A DNA stretch of 64,000 nt from Ureibacillus acetophenoni (GTDB taxonomy: Bacteria; Bacillota; Bacilli; Bacillales_A; Planococcaceae), in NCBI RefSeq assembly GCF_900220965.1, contig NZ_OBQC01000001.1:310001-374000 (forward strand), given 5' to 3'. Made by a program: the position numbers and the translations under genes. Below, one piece after another: positions 53,940 through 64,000 of this stretch. Below the pieces are notes generated by a model, which worked only from the letters and a program-made list of their open reading frames with translations, searched no databases and was not told the DNA's origin. Position 1 is the stretch's first letter. Each line of letters opens with the position of its first letter.

Positions 53940-54011
53940 CTATGCAATAGATTTTTTTCCGAGGATGCCATTTAATCGTTTCAAAATTCTCTTTTTGAGT
54001 CGCTTTAACAT
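53940..54011 (-). CDS. Cationic 23-residue peptide
   Basis: Minus-strand frame of 23 codons beginning MLKRLKKRILKRL and ending KKSIA. It is rich in Lys/Arg and amphipathic, like a membrane-active or nucleic-acid-binding peptide. Three independent signals support it: a near-perfect promoter (54033-54061), a GGGAGTG site ten bases before the ATG, and a terminator right after the stop. I do not recognise the family. It might also be a leader peptide or a small regulatory RNA with a short ORF. Confidence 0.6.
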   Translation of the reverse strand: MLKRLKKRILKRLNGILGKKSIA

Positions 54012-54032
54012 GGCACATCACTCCCTAACTTC

Positions 54033-54061
54033 ATTATATTGAAGAGTAATATATATGTAAA
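54033..54061 (-). promoter_or_regulatory. Sigma-A promoter of the cationic-peptide gene
   Basis: Minus strand TTTACA (54061-54056), 17-bp spacer, TATAAT (54038-54033). A textbook vegetative promoter, placed 22 bp before the short start codon. Confidence 0.8.
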
Positions 54062-54102
54062 GTGTTTTTCATTTACATAAAAATATACATGGAAAGGATT
54101 AG

Positions 54103-54876
54103 ATGATGACTAACATACTGTTTTTTGATATCGATGGAACGCTATATAATAGTGAGAAAAAAATTCCTAAGTCTGCAAAAGAAGCTATATTTCAAGCGAG
54201 GGCAAATGGATTTGAAATTGCGATTGCGACAGGGCGAGCACCATTTATGATGCAATCTATTATCGAAGAATTAGAAATTGATACATACGTTACATTCAAC
54301 GGTCAATATGTTGTCTATAAAAATGAAGTCATTTTTACTGACGGAATACCAACAGACCAACTTACAAAAATTATCGAATTTGGACATGAACGAAACCATC
54401 CTGTTGTTTTTATAGATGACAAAAAAATGATTGCATCTGTTGATGATGATTCAAATATTGAAAAAAGTCTTCAGACACTTAAACATCCATATCCTGTTAT
54501 AGATCCGCATTTTTATAAATCAAATAATGTGTATCAAACATTGATCTTTATGGAAGAAAAGGATGAACCAGATTATACTAAAGAGTTTCCAGATGTTAAA
54601 TTTGTAAGATGGCATCCATTTTCTTGTGATATTTTGCCAAAGGATGGTTCAAAAGCTCGAGGAATTCAAAAAGTACTTGATAAAATGAATATTCCTATAT
54701 CAAATGTAATTGCCTTTGGTGATGGTTTGAATGATATTGAAATGTTACAATCCGTTGGAACAGGTGTCGCGATGGGAAATTCACATGAGAAAACGAAAGC
54801 GGTTGCAGATGTTATAGCAGGTCACGTAGATGAAGATGGTTTAGCAAACGTGTTAAAGAGCTTAAAAATTATATGA
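54103..54876 (+). CDS. ykrA: HAD-superfamily (Cof-type) phosphatase YkrA
   Basis: A 257-residue HAD hydrolase. Motif I FFDIDGTLYNSE, motif II ATGRA, motif III Lys in KDGSKARGI, motif IV FGDGLNDIEML; a C2-type cap between about residues 80 and 185. Substrate unknown, likely a sugar- or nucleotide-phosphate. Located between rpoY-rnjA and def as in B. subtilis (ykrA). Confidence 0.93.
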   Translation: MMTNILFFDIDGTLYNSEKKIPKSAKEAIFQARANGFEIAIATGRAPFMMQSIIEELEIDTYVTFNGQYVVYKNEVIFTDGIPTDQLTKIIEFGHERNHPVVFIDDKKMIASVDDDSNIEKSLQTLKHPYPVIDPHFYKSNNVYQTLIFMEEKDEPDYTKEFPDVKFVRWHPFSCDILPKDGSKARGIQKVLDKMNIPISNVIAFGDGLNDIEMLQSVGTGVAMGNSHEKTKAVADVIAGHVDEDGLANVLKSLKII

Positions 54877-54897
54877 ATCTATACTTATTATAAGCAA

Positions 54898-54930
54898 AGA
54901 GATGCCTTTTGTTTGGGCATCTCTCTTTCA
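54898..54930. terminator. Terminator between ykrA and def
   Basis: AGAGATGCC / GGCATCTCT, nine-bp stem, shared by the convergent genes. Confidence 0.8.
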
Positions 54931-54934
54931 TTAT

Positions 54935-55492
54935 TTATTTTTCACCATAAGGAATTGCATCTGAAATTTCAGCAAATGGATTTTCTTCATTGATACGATC
55001 ATAAAACATAATTCCATTTAAATGATCTAATTCATGTTGAAAGGCAATTGCTGGTAAACCTTTTAAACGCAATTTTTGTTCTTTTCCATCAACAGTAAAA
55101 AACTTTGCTGTAATTCTAGCGTAACGGGGCACGTAACCATGTACTTGTCTATCAACTGAAAGACAACCTTCACCAGCAGTTAAATAAGTTTTTTCCACAG
55201 AGTGGCTCACAATTTTTGGATTTACTGCAACGAAACTTAATAGTTCACCGTTTTCATCTTCTAAATGTAAGGCAAACATGCGTTTTAATGAATTTACTTG
55301 GTTTGCTGCTAAACCAATGCCGGGACGTAATCCATATTTTTCAGCTGTTTCTGGGTCTTGGCTGTTCTTTAAATACTCCAACATATCAGCCGCCAATTGT
55401 TTATCTTCATCGGTTAAAGGTAATTTCACTTCTTCTGCTTTAAGTCGTAAAGTAGGATGTCCTTCACGAACTATGTCATCCATTAATATCAT
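54935..55492 (-). CDS. def: Peptide deformylase
   Basis: A 185-residue metalloenzyme that removes the N-formyl group from nascent proteins. Motif 1 GIGLAANQV, motif 2 EGCLSV (metal Cys), motif 3 QHELDHLNG (metal His pair and catalytic Glu). The insert in motif 1 region (NSQDPETAEKYGLRPG) marks the Gram-positive type II enzymes. AAAGGAAG lies before the ATG. Equivalent of B. subtilis DefB/YkrB. Confidence 0.97.
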   Translation of the reverse strand: MILMDDIVREGHPTLRLKAEEVKLPLTDEDKQLAADMLEYLKNSQDPETAEKYGLRPGIGLAANQVNSLKRMFALHLEDENGELLSFVAVNPKIVSHSVEKTYLTAGEGCLSVDRQVHGYVPRYARITAKFFTVDGKEQKLRLKGLPAIAFQHELDHLNGIMFYDRINEENPFAEISDAIPYGEK

Positions 55493-56993
<1,501 letters not shown>

Positions 56994-56996
56994 CCT

Positions 56997-57974
56997 ATGG
57001 CACAAATGACTATGATTCAAGCAATTACTGATGCTCTTCGCTGTGAACTAAAGAACGATGAAAACGTTTTAATATTTGGTGAAGACGTTGGAGTAAACGG
57101 TGGAGTATTCCGTGCTACTGAAGGACTTCAGCAAGAATTCGGTGTAGATCGTGTGTTTGATACACCACTTGCTGAATCTGGAATCGGAGGTTTGGCGATA
57201 GGTTTGGCTCTAACAGGTTATCGTCCAGTACCTGAAATTCAATTCTTTGGCTTCGTGTTTGAAGTAATGGATTCAATTAGCGGTCAATTAGCTCGTATGC
57301 GTTATCGTAGTGGTGGTGTATATAGTGCACCAGTTACAATTCGTTCTCCATTTGGAGGAGGAGTTCATACTCCAGAAATGCACTCTGATAGTTTAGAAGG
57401 CTTAATGGCTCAGTCTCCAGGGTTAAAGGTAGTTATTCCTTCAACTCCATATGATGCGAAAGGATTGTTAATTTCATCAATTCGCGATAATGATCCTGTT
57501 ATTTTCTTAGAGCATTTAAAATTATATCGTTCATTCAGAGAAGAAGTTCCTGAAGAGTCTTATACAATTCCACTTGGAAAAGCAGATGTGAAACGTGAAG
57601 GTAAGGATTTATCAATATTCGCTTACGGTTTGATGGTTCACGAAAGTTTAAAAGCAGCGGAAGAGTTAGAAAAAGAAGGGTACTCAGTAGAAGTTGTTGA
57701 CTTACGAACAGTACAACCACTTGATATTGAAACAATTATTGCGTCTGTTGAAAAGACAAATCGTGCAATCGTTGTTCAAGAAGCACAAAAGCAAGCTGGT
57801 ATTGCCGCGAATGTAGTAGCTGAAATTACGGAACGTGCAATTTTAAGTTTAGAAGCACCAGTATTGCGAGTTGCAGCGCCAGATACAGTGTACCCATTCC
57901 CACAAGCGGAAAATGTTTGGTTACCAAATTATAAAGACGTAATTGAAACTGCGAAAAAAGTATTAACATTCTAA
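56997..57974 (+). CDS. pdhB: Pyruvate dehydrogenase E1 beta subunit
   Basis: A 325-residue partner of PdhA, starting three bases after its stop, with AAGGAG in the end of pdhA. Visible: [50 protein letters not shown] and the C-terminal [12 protein letters not shown]. It forms the alpha2beta2 tetramer. Confidence 0.97.
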   Translation: MAQMTMIQAITDALRCELKNDENVLIFGEDVGVNGGVFRATEGLQQEFGVDRVFDTPLAESGIGGLAIGLALTGYRPVPEIQFFGFVFEVMDSISGQLARMRYRSGGVYSAPVTIRSPFGGGVHTPEMHSDSLEGLMAQSPGLKVVIPSTPYDAKGLLISSIRDNDPVIFLEHLKLYRSFREEVPEESYTIPLGKADVKREGKDLSIFAYGLMVHESLKAAEELEKEGYSVEVVDLRTVQPLDIETIIASVEKTNRAIVVQEAQKQAGIAANVVAEITERAILSLEAPVLRVAAPDTVYPFPQAENVWLPNYKDVIETAKKVLTF

Positions 57975-58053
57975 GATTCCAATTCTTTTTAATCCACTAG
58001 ATAAAAAGAAAATGGAGGAAAACTAACATTTGACCATTGAAAGGGTGAAAACT

Positions 58054-59391
58054 ATGGCGTTTGAATTCCGTATGCCTGATATCGGTGAAGGTATCCATGA
58101 AGGTGAAATCGTAAAATGGTTTGTAAAAGTTGGAGATACGATTAAAGAAGATGACGTTCTATGTGAAATACAAAATGATAAAGCAGTAGTTGAAATGCCA
58201 TCTCCAGTAGAAGGGAAAATTGAAGAAATCGTTGTTGGAGAAGGAAGCGTAGCGGTAGTAGGGGATGTATTGATCCGAATTGATGCACCTGGTTATGAAA
58301 ATTTAAAACTAAAAGGTGATGCACATCACGAAGAACGTTCTGCAAAATCGGAAGTTACACCAGAAGTACAACAAAGTCATGAACAAATTAATCTTGCACC
58401 TGAATCGACACCACAGCCAGTAGCGACAACAACAGAAGAAGTCGTTGATACAAATAAACGTATTATCGCTATGCCGTCTGTCCGTAAATTTGCAAGAGAA
58501 AAAGATGTAAATATCCAATTAGTTAATGGATCTGGGAAAAATGGCCGGATATTAAAAGAAGATATTGAAAACTTCTTACAAGGTGGTAATGTAGCACCAG
58601 CAGCTGTTGAACAGAACGTTGAAACTGAATTAGTACAGGAAGTTGAAAAAACTACTTCAGCACCAATTCCAGTTTCACTTGAAGGAGAATTCCCTGAAAC
58701 AAGAGAGAAAATGTCTGGTATTCGAAAAGCGATTGCAAAAGCAATGGTACATTCGAAACAAACGGCTCCACACGTTACTTTAATGGATGAAGTTGATGTA
58801 ACTGAATTAGTTACACACCGTAAAAAATTCAAAGAAATTGCTGCTGAAAAAGGTATTAAGTTAACTTATTTACCGTATGTAGTAAAAGCGTTAGTATCAA
58901 CGTTACGTGAGTTTCCAGAGTTCAATCGATCACTTGATGATGCGACTAGTGAAATTATTCAGAAACATTATTATAATATAGGTATAGCTGCTGATACAGA
59001 AAGAGGTTTATTAGTACCTGTTATTAAACATGCAGACCGTAAATCAGTTTTCAGTATTTCAGCTGAAATCAATGAACTTGCAACAAAAGCAAGAGAAGGA
59101 AAGCTTTCACCTAACGAGATGAAAGGAGCATCATGTTCAATTACGAACATTGGCTCTGCTGGTGGTCAGTGGTTTACTCCAGTGATCAATCATCCGGAGG
59201 TTGCTATTTTAGGAATTGGTCGTATTTCAGAAAAACCAATAATAAAAAATGGTGAAATTGTAGCTGCACCTGTGTTAGCATTATCATTGAGCTTTGATCA
59301 TCGAATGATCGACGGTGCGACTGCGCAAAACGCTTTAAATCAATTAAAACGTTTGCTAGCCGAGCCGGAACTTTTATTAATGGAGGCGTAA
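58054..59391 (+). CDS. pdhC: Dihydrolipoyllysine acetyltransferase E2 of PDH
   Basis: A 445-residue core subunit. ATG 58054 ([17 protein letters not shown]) follows GAAAGGGTG; the frame extends to 58030 without support. Order: one lipoyl domain with the modified Lys in [11 protein letters not shown] (about residue 43), an Ala/Pro/Thr-rich linker, a peripheral-subunit-binding domain ([26 protein letters not shown]), and the acyltransferase domain ending in [12 protein letters not shown] (catalytic His). Confidence 0.96.
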   Translation: MAFEFRMPDIGEGIHEGEIVKWFVKVGDTIKEDDVLCEIQNDKAVVEMPSPVEGKIEEIVVGEGSVAVVGDVLIRIDAPGYENLKLKGDAHHEERSAKSEVTPEVQQSHEQINLAPESTPQPVATTTEEVVDTNKRIIAMPSVRKFAREKDVNIQLVNGSGKNGRILKEDIENFLQGGNVAPAAVEQNVETELVQEVEKTTSAPIPVSLEGEFPETREKMSGIRKAIAKAMVHSKQTAPHVTLMDEVDVTELVTHRKKFKEIAAEKGIKLTYLPYVVKALVSTLREFPEFNRSLDDATSEIIQKHYYNIGIAADTERGLLVPVIKHADRKSVFSISAEINELATKAREGKLSPNEMKGASCSITNIGSAGGQWFTPVINHPEVAILGIGRISEKPIIKNGEIVAAPVLALSLSFDHRMIDGATAQNALNQLKRLLAEPELLLMEA

Positions 59392-59395
59392 TATA

Positions 59396-60808
59396 ATGGT
59401 AGTTGGAGATTTTGCAATTGAAATTGATACACTTGTAGTAGGTTCGGGCCCTGGTGGTTACGTAGCGGCTATTCGTGCAGCACAAACAGGACAAAAAGTA
59501 ACTGTTGTAGAAAGAGCTGAGGTTGGTGGCGTTTGCTTAAACGTAGGATGTATACCTTCAAAAGCATTAATATCAGTAGGTCACCGTTTCGAACAAGCGA
59601 AACATTCAGAAGATATGGGGGTATTTGCTTCTGAAGTTAAACTTGATTTTACTAAAGTTCAAGAGTTTAAAAACGGCGTTGTTAAAAAGTTAACTGGCGG
59701 TGTTTCAGGTTTACTAAAAGGAAATAAAATTGAAACTGTAAAAGGTGAAGCATATTTCGTAGATGCTAACACTGTTCGTGTAGTAGATGGCGATTCAGCA
59801 CAAACTTACACATTCAAAAATGCTATCTTAGCAACAGGTTCTCGTCCTGTAGAAATCCCTACATTTAAATTTTCTAAACGCGTACTTAGTTCAACAGGTG
59901 CTTTAAATTTAACAGAGTTACCTGGTAAATTAGTAGTTATTGGTGGAGGTTACATCGGAACTGAGCTTGGTTCAGCATTTGCTAACTTTGGTTCAGAAGT
60001 AACAATTATCGAAGGTGGTAAAGATATTTTAGCTGGCTTCGAAAAAGCAATGACTCAAATCGTGAAAAAAGGCCTTAAGAAAAAAGGTGTAGCAATTGAA
60101 GTAAATGCTTCTGCAAAAGGTGTAGAAGAAACTGAAAATGGTGTTATCGTTACTTATGAAGTAGGTGGCGAGGAGAAAAAAGTTGAAGCAGATTACGTAT
60201 TAGTAACTGTTGGTCGCCGTCCAAATACTGATGAGCTAGGTTTAGAACAAATCGGTGTTGAATTTGGTGAACGTGGTCTTATTAACGTTGACAAACAATG
60301 CCGTACAAATATCCCTAACATCTATGCTATTGGTGATATTGTAGCGGGTCCACAACTTGCTCATAAAGCATCTTATGAAGGAAAAATTGCAGCTGAAGCA
60401 ATTGCTGGTGAAAATTCAGTTGTTGATTATTTAGCGATTCCAGCTGTATGTTTCACAGATCCTGAAATGGCAACTGTTGGTTATAGCGAAGAACAAGCTA
60501 AAGCTGAAGGTATTGAAGTAAATGTTGCAAAATTCCCATTTGCAGCAAACGGACGTGCACTTGCATTAAACCAAACTGACGGTTTTGTTAAACTTGTTGC
60601 TCGTAAAGAAGATGGTTTATTAATCGGTGGACAAATCATTGGTGCTGGTGCATCTGATATGATTTCGGAAATTTGTTTAGCAATCGAAGGCGGTATGACT
60701 GCTGAAGATGTTGCATTAACAATCCATCCTCACCCAACATTAGGTGAAATTACAATGGAAACTGCAGAAGTGTTACTTGGCAATCCAATTCACATTATTT
60801 CTAAATAA
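59396..60808 (+). CDS. pdhD: Dihydrolipoyl dehydrogenase E3
   Basis: A 470-residue FAD enzyme that reoxidises dihydrolipoamide. FAD loop [17 protein letters not shown], redox pair [16 protein letters not shown] (C-x4-C), NAD loop [19 protein letters not shown], and C-terminal HPHPTLGE (active-site His). GGAGG before the ATG; four bases after pdhC. Closes the operon, terminator at 60821. Confidence 0.97.
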   Translation: MVVGDFAIEIDTLVVGSGPGGYVAAIRAAQTGQKVTVVERAEVGGVCLNVGCIPSKALISVGHRFEQAKHSEDMGVFASEVKLDFTKVQEFKNGVVKKLTGGVSGLLKGNKIETVKGEAYFVDANTVRVVDGDSAQTYTFKNAILATGSRPVEIPTFKFSKRVLSSTGALNLTELPGKLVVIGGGYIGTELGSAFANFGSEVTIIEGGKDILAGFEKAMTQIVKKGLKKKGVAIEVNASAKGVEETENGVIVTYEVGGEEKKVEADYVLVTVGRRPNTDELGLEQIGVEFGERGLINVDKQCRTNIPNIYAIGDIVAGPQLAHKASYEGKIAAEAIAGENSVVDYLAIPAVCFTDPEMATVGYSEEQAKAEGIEVNVAKFPFAANGRALALNQTDGFVKLVARKEDGLLIGGQIIGAGASDMISEICLAIEGGMTAEDVALTIHPHPTLGEITMETAEVLLGNPIHIISK

Positions 60809-60820
60809 TAAGCGTATCAA

Positions 60821-60860
60821 AAAGGTCATTCTGTTAAATAGGGCAGAATGATCTTTTTAT
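60821..60860 (+). terminator. pdhABCD terminator
   Basis: AAAGGTCATTCTG / CAGAATGATCTTT, 12 of 13 paired, then TTTTATTG. Confidence 0.88.
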
Positions 60861-61055
60861 TGTTTAGTAGTTATTCACTAAATGAATTCGGTTTAATAAT
60901 AGTCTTTGATTATCCCTTATCTATGAAAAGTATGTAAAACAACAATTAAAATCTACTACATCTTAAGTCTAAGAATTTTTAGAACTCTTTAATTCTTATA
61001 TTTATTCTATTATAATTACTTAAAGTGTCTGAAAATTAAAACTACGGGGGTATTC

Positions 61056-62663
61056 ATGAAGTTTTCTTCGATGCAGTCAAAATTTTTCTTCTATACCTTA
61101 CTGATTATATTTTCAATTACGATTGTAACGGGAATATCATTTTACTATACAATTTCGGATGCCATTAAGGAGGAAGTAGGGCTTAAAGCATTACAAATCG
61201 CAAAGACAACAGCAAATCGTCCGGATGTGATAGAGGGATTATATACTGAGAATCCTTCAGAAATACTTCAACCAATAGCTGAAGAAATTCGAATAGATAC
61301 CGAATCGGAATATGTAGTAATTGGTGATAAAAATGGAATTCGTTATGCCCACCCTGTGAAAGAAAGAATTGGAGAGGAGATGGTAGGTGGTGACAATGAT
61401 GATGCTTTAAAATATGGACTATCCTACATATCAGAAAGTACAGGAACCTTGGGGCCGGCAATTCGAGGGAAAGTTCCGATATTTGGTTATGATGGTGAAA
61501 TTATAGGAGTAGTTTCAGTAGGATATTTAAAAACAAATATTAATTCAATTTTTTTAAACTACTTAGACAATATAATTTTAATTATACTCATAGGTCTTGT
61601 TATTGGAACTTTTTGCTCATTTCTGCTATCGAAGCGAATAAAGAAAGACCTACTAAATTATGAACCTAAAGAAATTGCAGAATTATTGAAGCAACGAAAT
61701 GCATTAATCGAGTCTGTTCGTGAAGGTATAATTATGGTAAATCAAAACGGGATTATTACCGTTGCAAATTCAGCTGCCTATAAAACGTTATCCATGTGTG
61801 AAAATGATCAATTAATAGGCAAGGAAATTCGAGATGCTATTCCTAATACAAATATGTACGAAGTACTTAAAACCGGTGAAAAACAACTCGATAAACCTAT
61901 AGAAATAGGTGGAAAAAAAACAATTGTTAACCGAATTCCAATTTGGAATGAAGGTAAGGTAGTAGGAGCTGTTTCTAGTTTTAGGTTGCAATCCGAAATA
62001 GATAGTCTTGTAATGGAATTATCACAGGTGAAAAAATATACGGAAGCTTTACGAGCTCAAACCCATGAATACAATAACTTTTTATATACCATTTCAGGAT
62101 TGGTTCAACTAGAGAATTATGATGAAGCAATTAGTTTAATACATAGTGAACGGGCTGATCAAGGAAGTTTGATTCATTTTATTTCCTACCGGATAAATGA
62201 TTCCTTCATAAATGGTATATTAATAGGATTCTTTAATAGGGCAAAGGAATTGAAAGTGAAATTTATTCTAGACGAGGATAGTAAACTAGAACGACTACCG
62301 AAAAAACTGCCAAAGCATCTTTTTGTATCAATATTAGGTAATCTCGTCACAAATGCTTTCGAAGCAGTTGAACATCTAGAAGAAAAAAATCGAATCGTTC
62401 GTGTTCTTATTGTAGATCTATCTAGTGAAATTATTATTGAAGTTGAAGATAGTGGAAAAGGATTAGATGACGATTTAAAAAGTGTTCTATTTGAAAGAAG
62501 GGTATCTACAAAGGGGAAAAATAATGACCAGCACGGATTTGGTTTAATAAAAGTTAGTGAAAGTGTAAAAGAGTTGGGTGGTGAAATTTCCATAGAGAAA
62601 GGAGACCTTGGAGGGGCTTTATTTATCGTCGTGGTTCAAAAGGGGGAATATAATCATGAATGA
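61056..62663 (+). CDS. Sensor histidine kinase, CitA/DcuS family
   Basis: A 535-residue membrane kinase for C4-dicarboxylates or citrate. Two helices (about residues 12-33 and 170-190) enclose an extracytoplasmic PAS-like (sCache) domain with YVVIGDKNGIRYAHPVKERIGEEMVGGD, the ligand-binding pattern of the family. A cytoplasmic PAS (about 210-310) follows, then a short H-box LRAQTHEYNNFLYTISGLVQL and HATPase (NLVTNAFEAV, DSGKGL, HGFGLIKV). Its stop overlaps the response-regulator gene by eight bases. The tctC-type gene downstream suggests tricarboxylate sensing. Confidence 0.93.
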   Translation: MKFSSMQSKFFFYTLLIIFSITIVTGISFYYTISDAIKEEVGLKALQIAKTTANRPDVIEGLYTENPSEILQPIAEEIRIDTESEYVVIGDKNGIRYAHPVKERIGEEMVGGDNDDALKYGLSYISESTGTLGPAIRGKVPIFGYDGEIIGVVSVGYLKTNINSIFLNYLDNIILIILIGLVIGTFCSFLLSKRIKKDLLNYEPKEIAELLKQRNALIESVREGIIMVNQNGIITVANSAAYKTLSMCENDQLIGKEIRDAIPNTNMYEVLKTGEKQLDKPIEIGGKKTIVNRIPIWNEGKVVGAVSSFRLQSEIDSLVMELSQVKKYTEALRAQTHEYNNFLYTISGLVQLENYDEAISLIHSERADQGSLIHFISYRINDSFINGILIGFFNRAKELKVKFILDEDSKLERLPKKLPKHLFVSILGNLVTNAFEAVEHLEEKNRIVRVLIVDLSSEIIIEVEDSGKGLDDDLKSVLFERRVSTKGKNNDQHGFGLIKVSESVKELGGEISIEKGDLGGALFIVVVQKGEYNHE

Positions 62664-63348
62664 AGTAATTGAAGTATTAATTGTAGAAGATGATAGGAGA
62701 ATTGCTCAGATTCACCAAAAATTTATTGAAAAAATAAATGGTTTTCGAAATATTGGGATAGCTTTAACAACTGAAGAGGCAGTTGATTGGATTGATTCCT
62801 TTAAGCCACATTTAGTTTTGCTAGATGTGTTTTTTCCAGATAATCTAGGAACTGAAATTTTAGAGTATATAAAAGCTAACAGCCCAGAAACTGATGTTAT
62901 TTTCATCACTGCTGCATCGGAAACTGACATTCTAAAAAAGGCTTTTCGCGGTGGAGTGGTAGATTATTTATTGAAACCACTAACATTTGAACGCTTTAAA
63001 GAGAGTTTAGTAACTTATCGAAATAAGCGAACACTTTTCGAAAGAAATACCCACTTAGGGGAAGAGGAAATTAAGGAAATCTGGATTTCTTCAAAAGAAA
63101 AAGATGTTATGTTAGGTCAAGCTACACCAAAGGGTATTGATGCTATTACAAGGGGAAAAGTATATGATTACTTAAAGACATGTATGGAAGGGATTACCGC
63201 AGAAAAGCTAGGGATTGAACTAGGTATCAGTCGTTCCACTGCAAGGCGTTATTTGGAGTACCTTGTGTCTGAAAATATGGTGTTTACCGATTTAATATAT
63301 GGAACGGTAGGAAGACCAGAAAGACGTTATTTTATAAATAAACTTTAA
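62656..63348 (+). CDS. Response regulator, CitB/DcuR family
   Basis: A 230-residue regulator. ATG 62656 has AAGGGGG upstream. Receiver domain (EVLIVEDDRRIAQIHQKFI; phosphoacceptor Asp in LVLLDVFFPDNLG; Lys in YLLKPLTF) and a C-terminal HTH (ITAEKLGIELGISRSTARRYLEYL) of the CitT/DctR type. It should activate the uptake genes that follow. Terminator at 63349. Confidence 0.93.
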   Translation: MNEVIEVLIVEDDRRIAQIHQKFIEKINGFRNIGIALTTEEAVDWIDSFKPHLVLLDVFFPDNLGTEILEYIKANSPETDVIFITAASETDILKKAFRGGVVDYLLKPLTFERFKESLVTYRNKRTLFERNTHLGEEEIKEIWISSKEKDVMLGQATPKGIDAITRGKVYDYLKTCMEGITAEKLGIELGISRSTARRYLEYLVSENMVFTDLIYGTVGRPERRYFINKL

Positions 63349-63378
63349 AAACATCGACAATCATGTTCGATGTTTTTT
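63349..63378 (+). terminator. Terminator after the two-component genes
   Basis: AAACATCGA / TCGATGTTT, then a T-run. Confidence 0.85.
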
Positions 63379-63391
63379 TATGCGAAAATAG

Positions 63392-63421
63392 TATGAACAA
63401 AATGGGTATTATGAACAAAAT
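63392..63421 (+). promoter_or_regulatory. Direct repeats, putative response-regulator sites
   Basis: Two perfect copies of TATGAACAAAAT, at 63392-63403 and 63410-63421, 18 bp apart, in the tctC promoter region. Tandem direct sites are usual for CitB-family regulators. Confidence 0.55.
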
Positions 63422-63449
63422 ACTAATTTATTATCCTTTTATTGTAAAG

Positions 63450-63463
63450 AGAATGCGCTTTCA
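63450..63463 (+). promoter_or_regulatory. Candidate cre (CcpA) site before tctC
   Basis: AGAATGCGCTTTCA matches the cre consensus TGAAANCGCTTTCA with two mismatches. It lies about 60 bp before the tctC start, consistent with catabolite control of tricarboxylate uptake. Confidence 0.45.
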
Positions 63464-63520
63464 TTAACTTATATATATACATCCAATTAAACAAAGGTGT
63501 ATATCAAAGGGGGAAAATAA

Positions 63521-64000
63521 ATGAAGAAAAAACTATTAATGCTATTTACGATGTTGATCTTAAGCATCGGTTTAGCTGCTTGTGGCAATAATACTTCATC
63601 AAGTAATTCATCTGGCACAGATGCCTCAAGTTATCCAGAAAGAAATATTACAATTGTTGCACCATCTGGGGCTGGTGGTGGATGGGATTTAACTGCACGA
63701 TCAATTGCTAAAATCATGTCTGAGACAAAATTGGTAGAGAAAGCCATTACAGTAGAAAATAGAGCTGGTGGCGGAGGAGCTGTATTCATGGCAGAATACG
63801 CAACAAAAGAAGCTACCAATGATTATATGTTAATGACTAAATCTCCACCTATTTTAATTAATAATTTAAAAGCTGAAGGAAATAGTCCTTATGGATATAA
63901 AGATACAACACCGCTTGCTCAGTTGACGAAAGATTATGGTGCGATTGTAGTAAAATCCGATTCATCTTTTACTAGTTTAATAGAGTTGTTAGATGCGATT
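63521..64000 (+). CDS. Tripartite tricarboxylate transporter binding protein TctC (3' end cut)
   Basis: First 160 codons of a TctC/Bug-family lipoprotein. ATG 63521 with AAAGGGGG before it; signal peptide ending in the lipobox LAAC; a Ser/Asn-rich linker; then YPERNITIVAPSGAGGGWDLTAR, the TctC signature (P-x-GxGGxxDxxAR), and NRAGGGGAVFMAEYATK. The gene runs off the window; TctB and TctA should follow. Under control of the two-component system just upstream. Confidence 0.9.
   Translation, partial: MKKKLLMLFTMLILSIGLAACGNNTSSSNSSGTDASSYPERNITIVAPSGAGGGWDLTARSIAKIMSETKLVEKAITVENRAGGGGAVFMAEYATKEATNDYMLMTKSPPILINNLKAEGNSPYGYKDTTPLAQLTKDYGAIVVKSDSSFTSLIELLDAI

Noticed and set aside
58309-58832. 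Antisense frames within pdhC
   Set aside because: Opposite a gene with complete E2 domain order.

Overview
The window reads as the chromosome of a low-GC, endospore-forming member of the Bacillales. Direct evidence is the set of spore genes (CotY/CotZ-type and CotO-like coat proteins, SpoVAC/AD/AEb, YjcZ, SpoVIF, Spo0E-like phosphatase) and long gene-order matches to Bacillus subtilis: yjcF-yjcG-yjcH; darB(ykuL)-ccpC-dapH-dapL, with ykuV further on; and ktrC-rnjA-rpoY-ykrA-def-pdhABCD. MurE has a DDPR motif in place of DNPR, a UMF1-type transporter is present, and low-complexity repeat arrays occur. Together these point to the Lysinibacillus/Solibacillus/Planococcaceae side of the order, but that placement is an inference.

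Layout. 1-5.6 kb: 3' part of mgtE, a cotO-like gene, repeat array 1, a cotY/cotZ gene, then a lipoprotein-spoVAC-spoVAD-spoVAEb operon, yjcZ and spoVIF. 5.7-9.6 kb: yjcF/G/H, pgpA, a nuclease, and two hypothetical genes, one of them a 49-residue ORF. 9.7-20.5 kb: aldehyde dehydrogenase, a MITE-like element, murE, repeat array 2, a NERD-domain protein, prfC, an SDR reductase, a Ktr-type K+ channel subunit and a cell-wall amidase. 20.8-28.2 kb: a sensor-less histidine kinase, a MarR regulator, a lipoprotein, a CPBP protease, a YkvS-like protein, a Spo0E-like phosphatase, YkwC, a UMF1 transporter and CheV. 28.6-34.5 kb: ppx-ppk (polyphosphate) and a PAS-GGDEF-EAL protein. 35-38.6 kb: darB, ccpC, dapH and dapL. 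38.6-43.8 kb: 3-hydroxybutyrate dehydrogenase, a GntP permease, a sigma-54 activator and an MFS pump. 44-49.2 kb: repeat array 3 and a polyamine ABC operon with its XRE-cupin regulator. 49.4-60.8 kb: ykuV, a peptidase E-like gene, ktrC, rnjA-rpoY, a tiny cationic-peptide gene, ykrA, def and pdhABCD. 61-64 kb: a CitA/CitB-type two-component system and the start of a TctC-type tricarboxylate-binding protein cut by the window edge.

Functional threads. Potassium and c-di-AMP: the Ktr membrane subunit, KtrC and DarB. Sporulation and DAP/dipicolinate supply: coat and SpoVA genes, dapH/dapL, orphan kinase plus Spo0E-like phosphatase. Carbon flow: PDH complex, CcpC, 3-hydroxybutyrate use and tricarboxylate uptake, with CcpA-type cre candidates ahead of darB and tctC.

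The most unusual signal is three intergenic arrays of 21-bp monomers (1734-2042, about 13038-13710, 43998-44816). In every array five monomers form a superunit with one off-length member: 102 bp (4x21+18) in arrays 1 and 3, 113 bp (4x21+29) in array 2. Arrays 1 and 3 share the monomer core CGCAARTAAA; array 2 uses GAGCAACTT. Arrays 1 and 2 sit exactly between the facing terminators of convergent genes, and array 3 starts just beyond the potD terminator. They create spurious long open frames in several phases. I know of no described element with this architecture.
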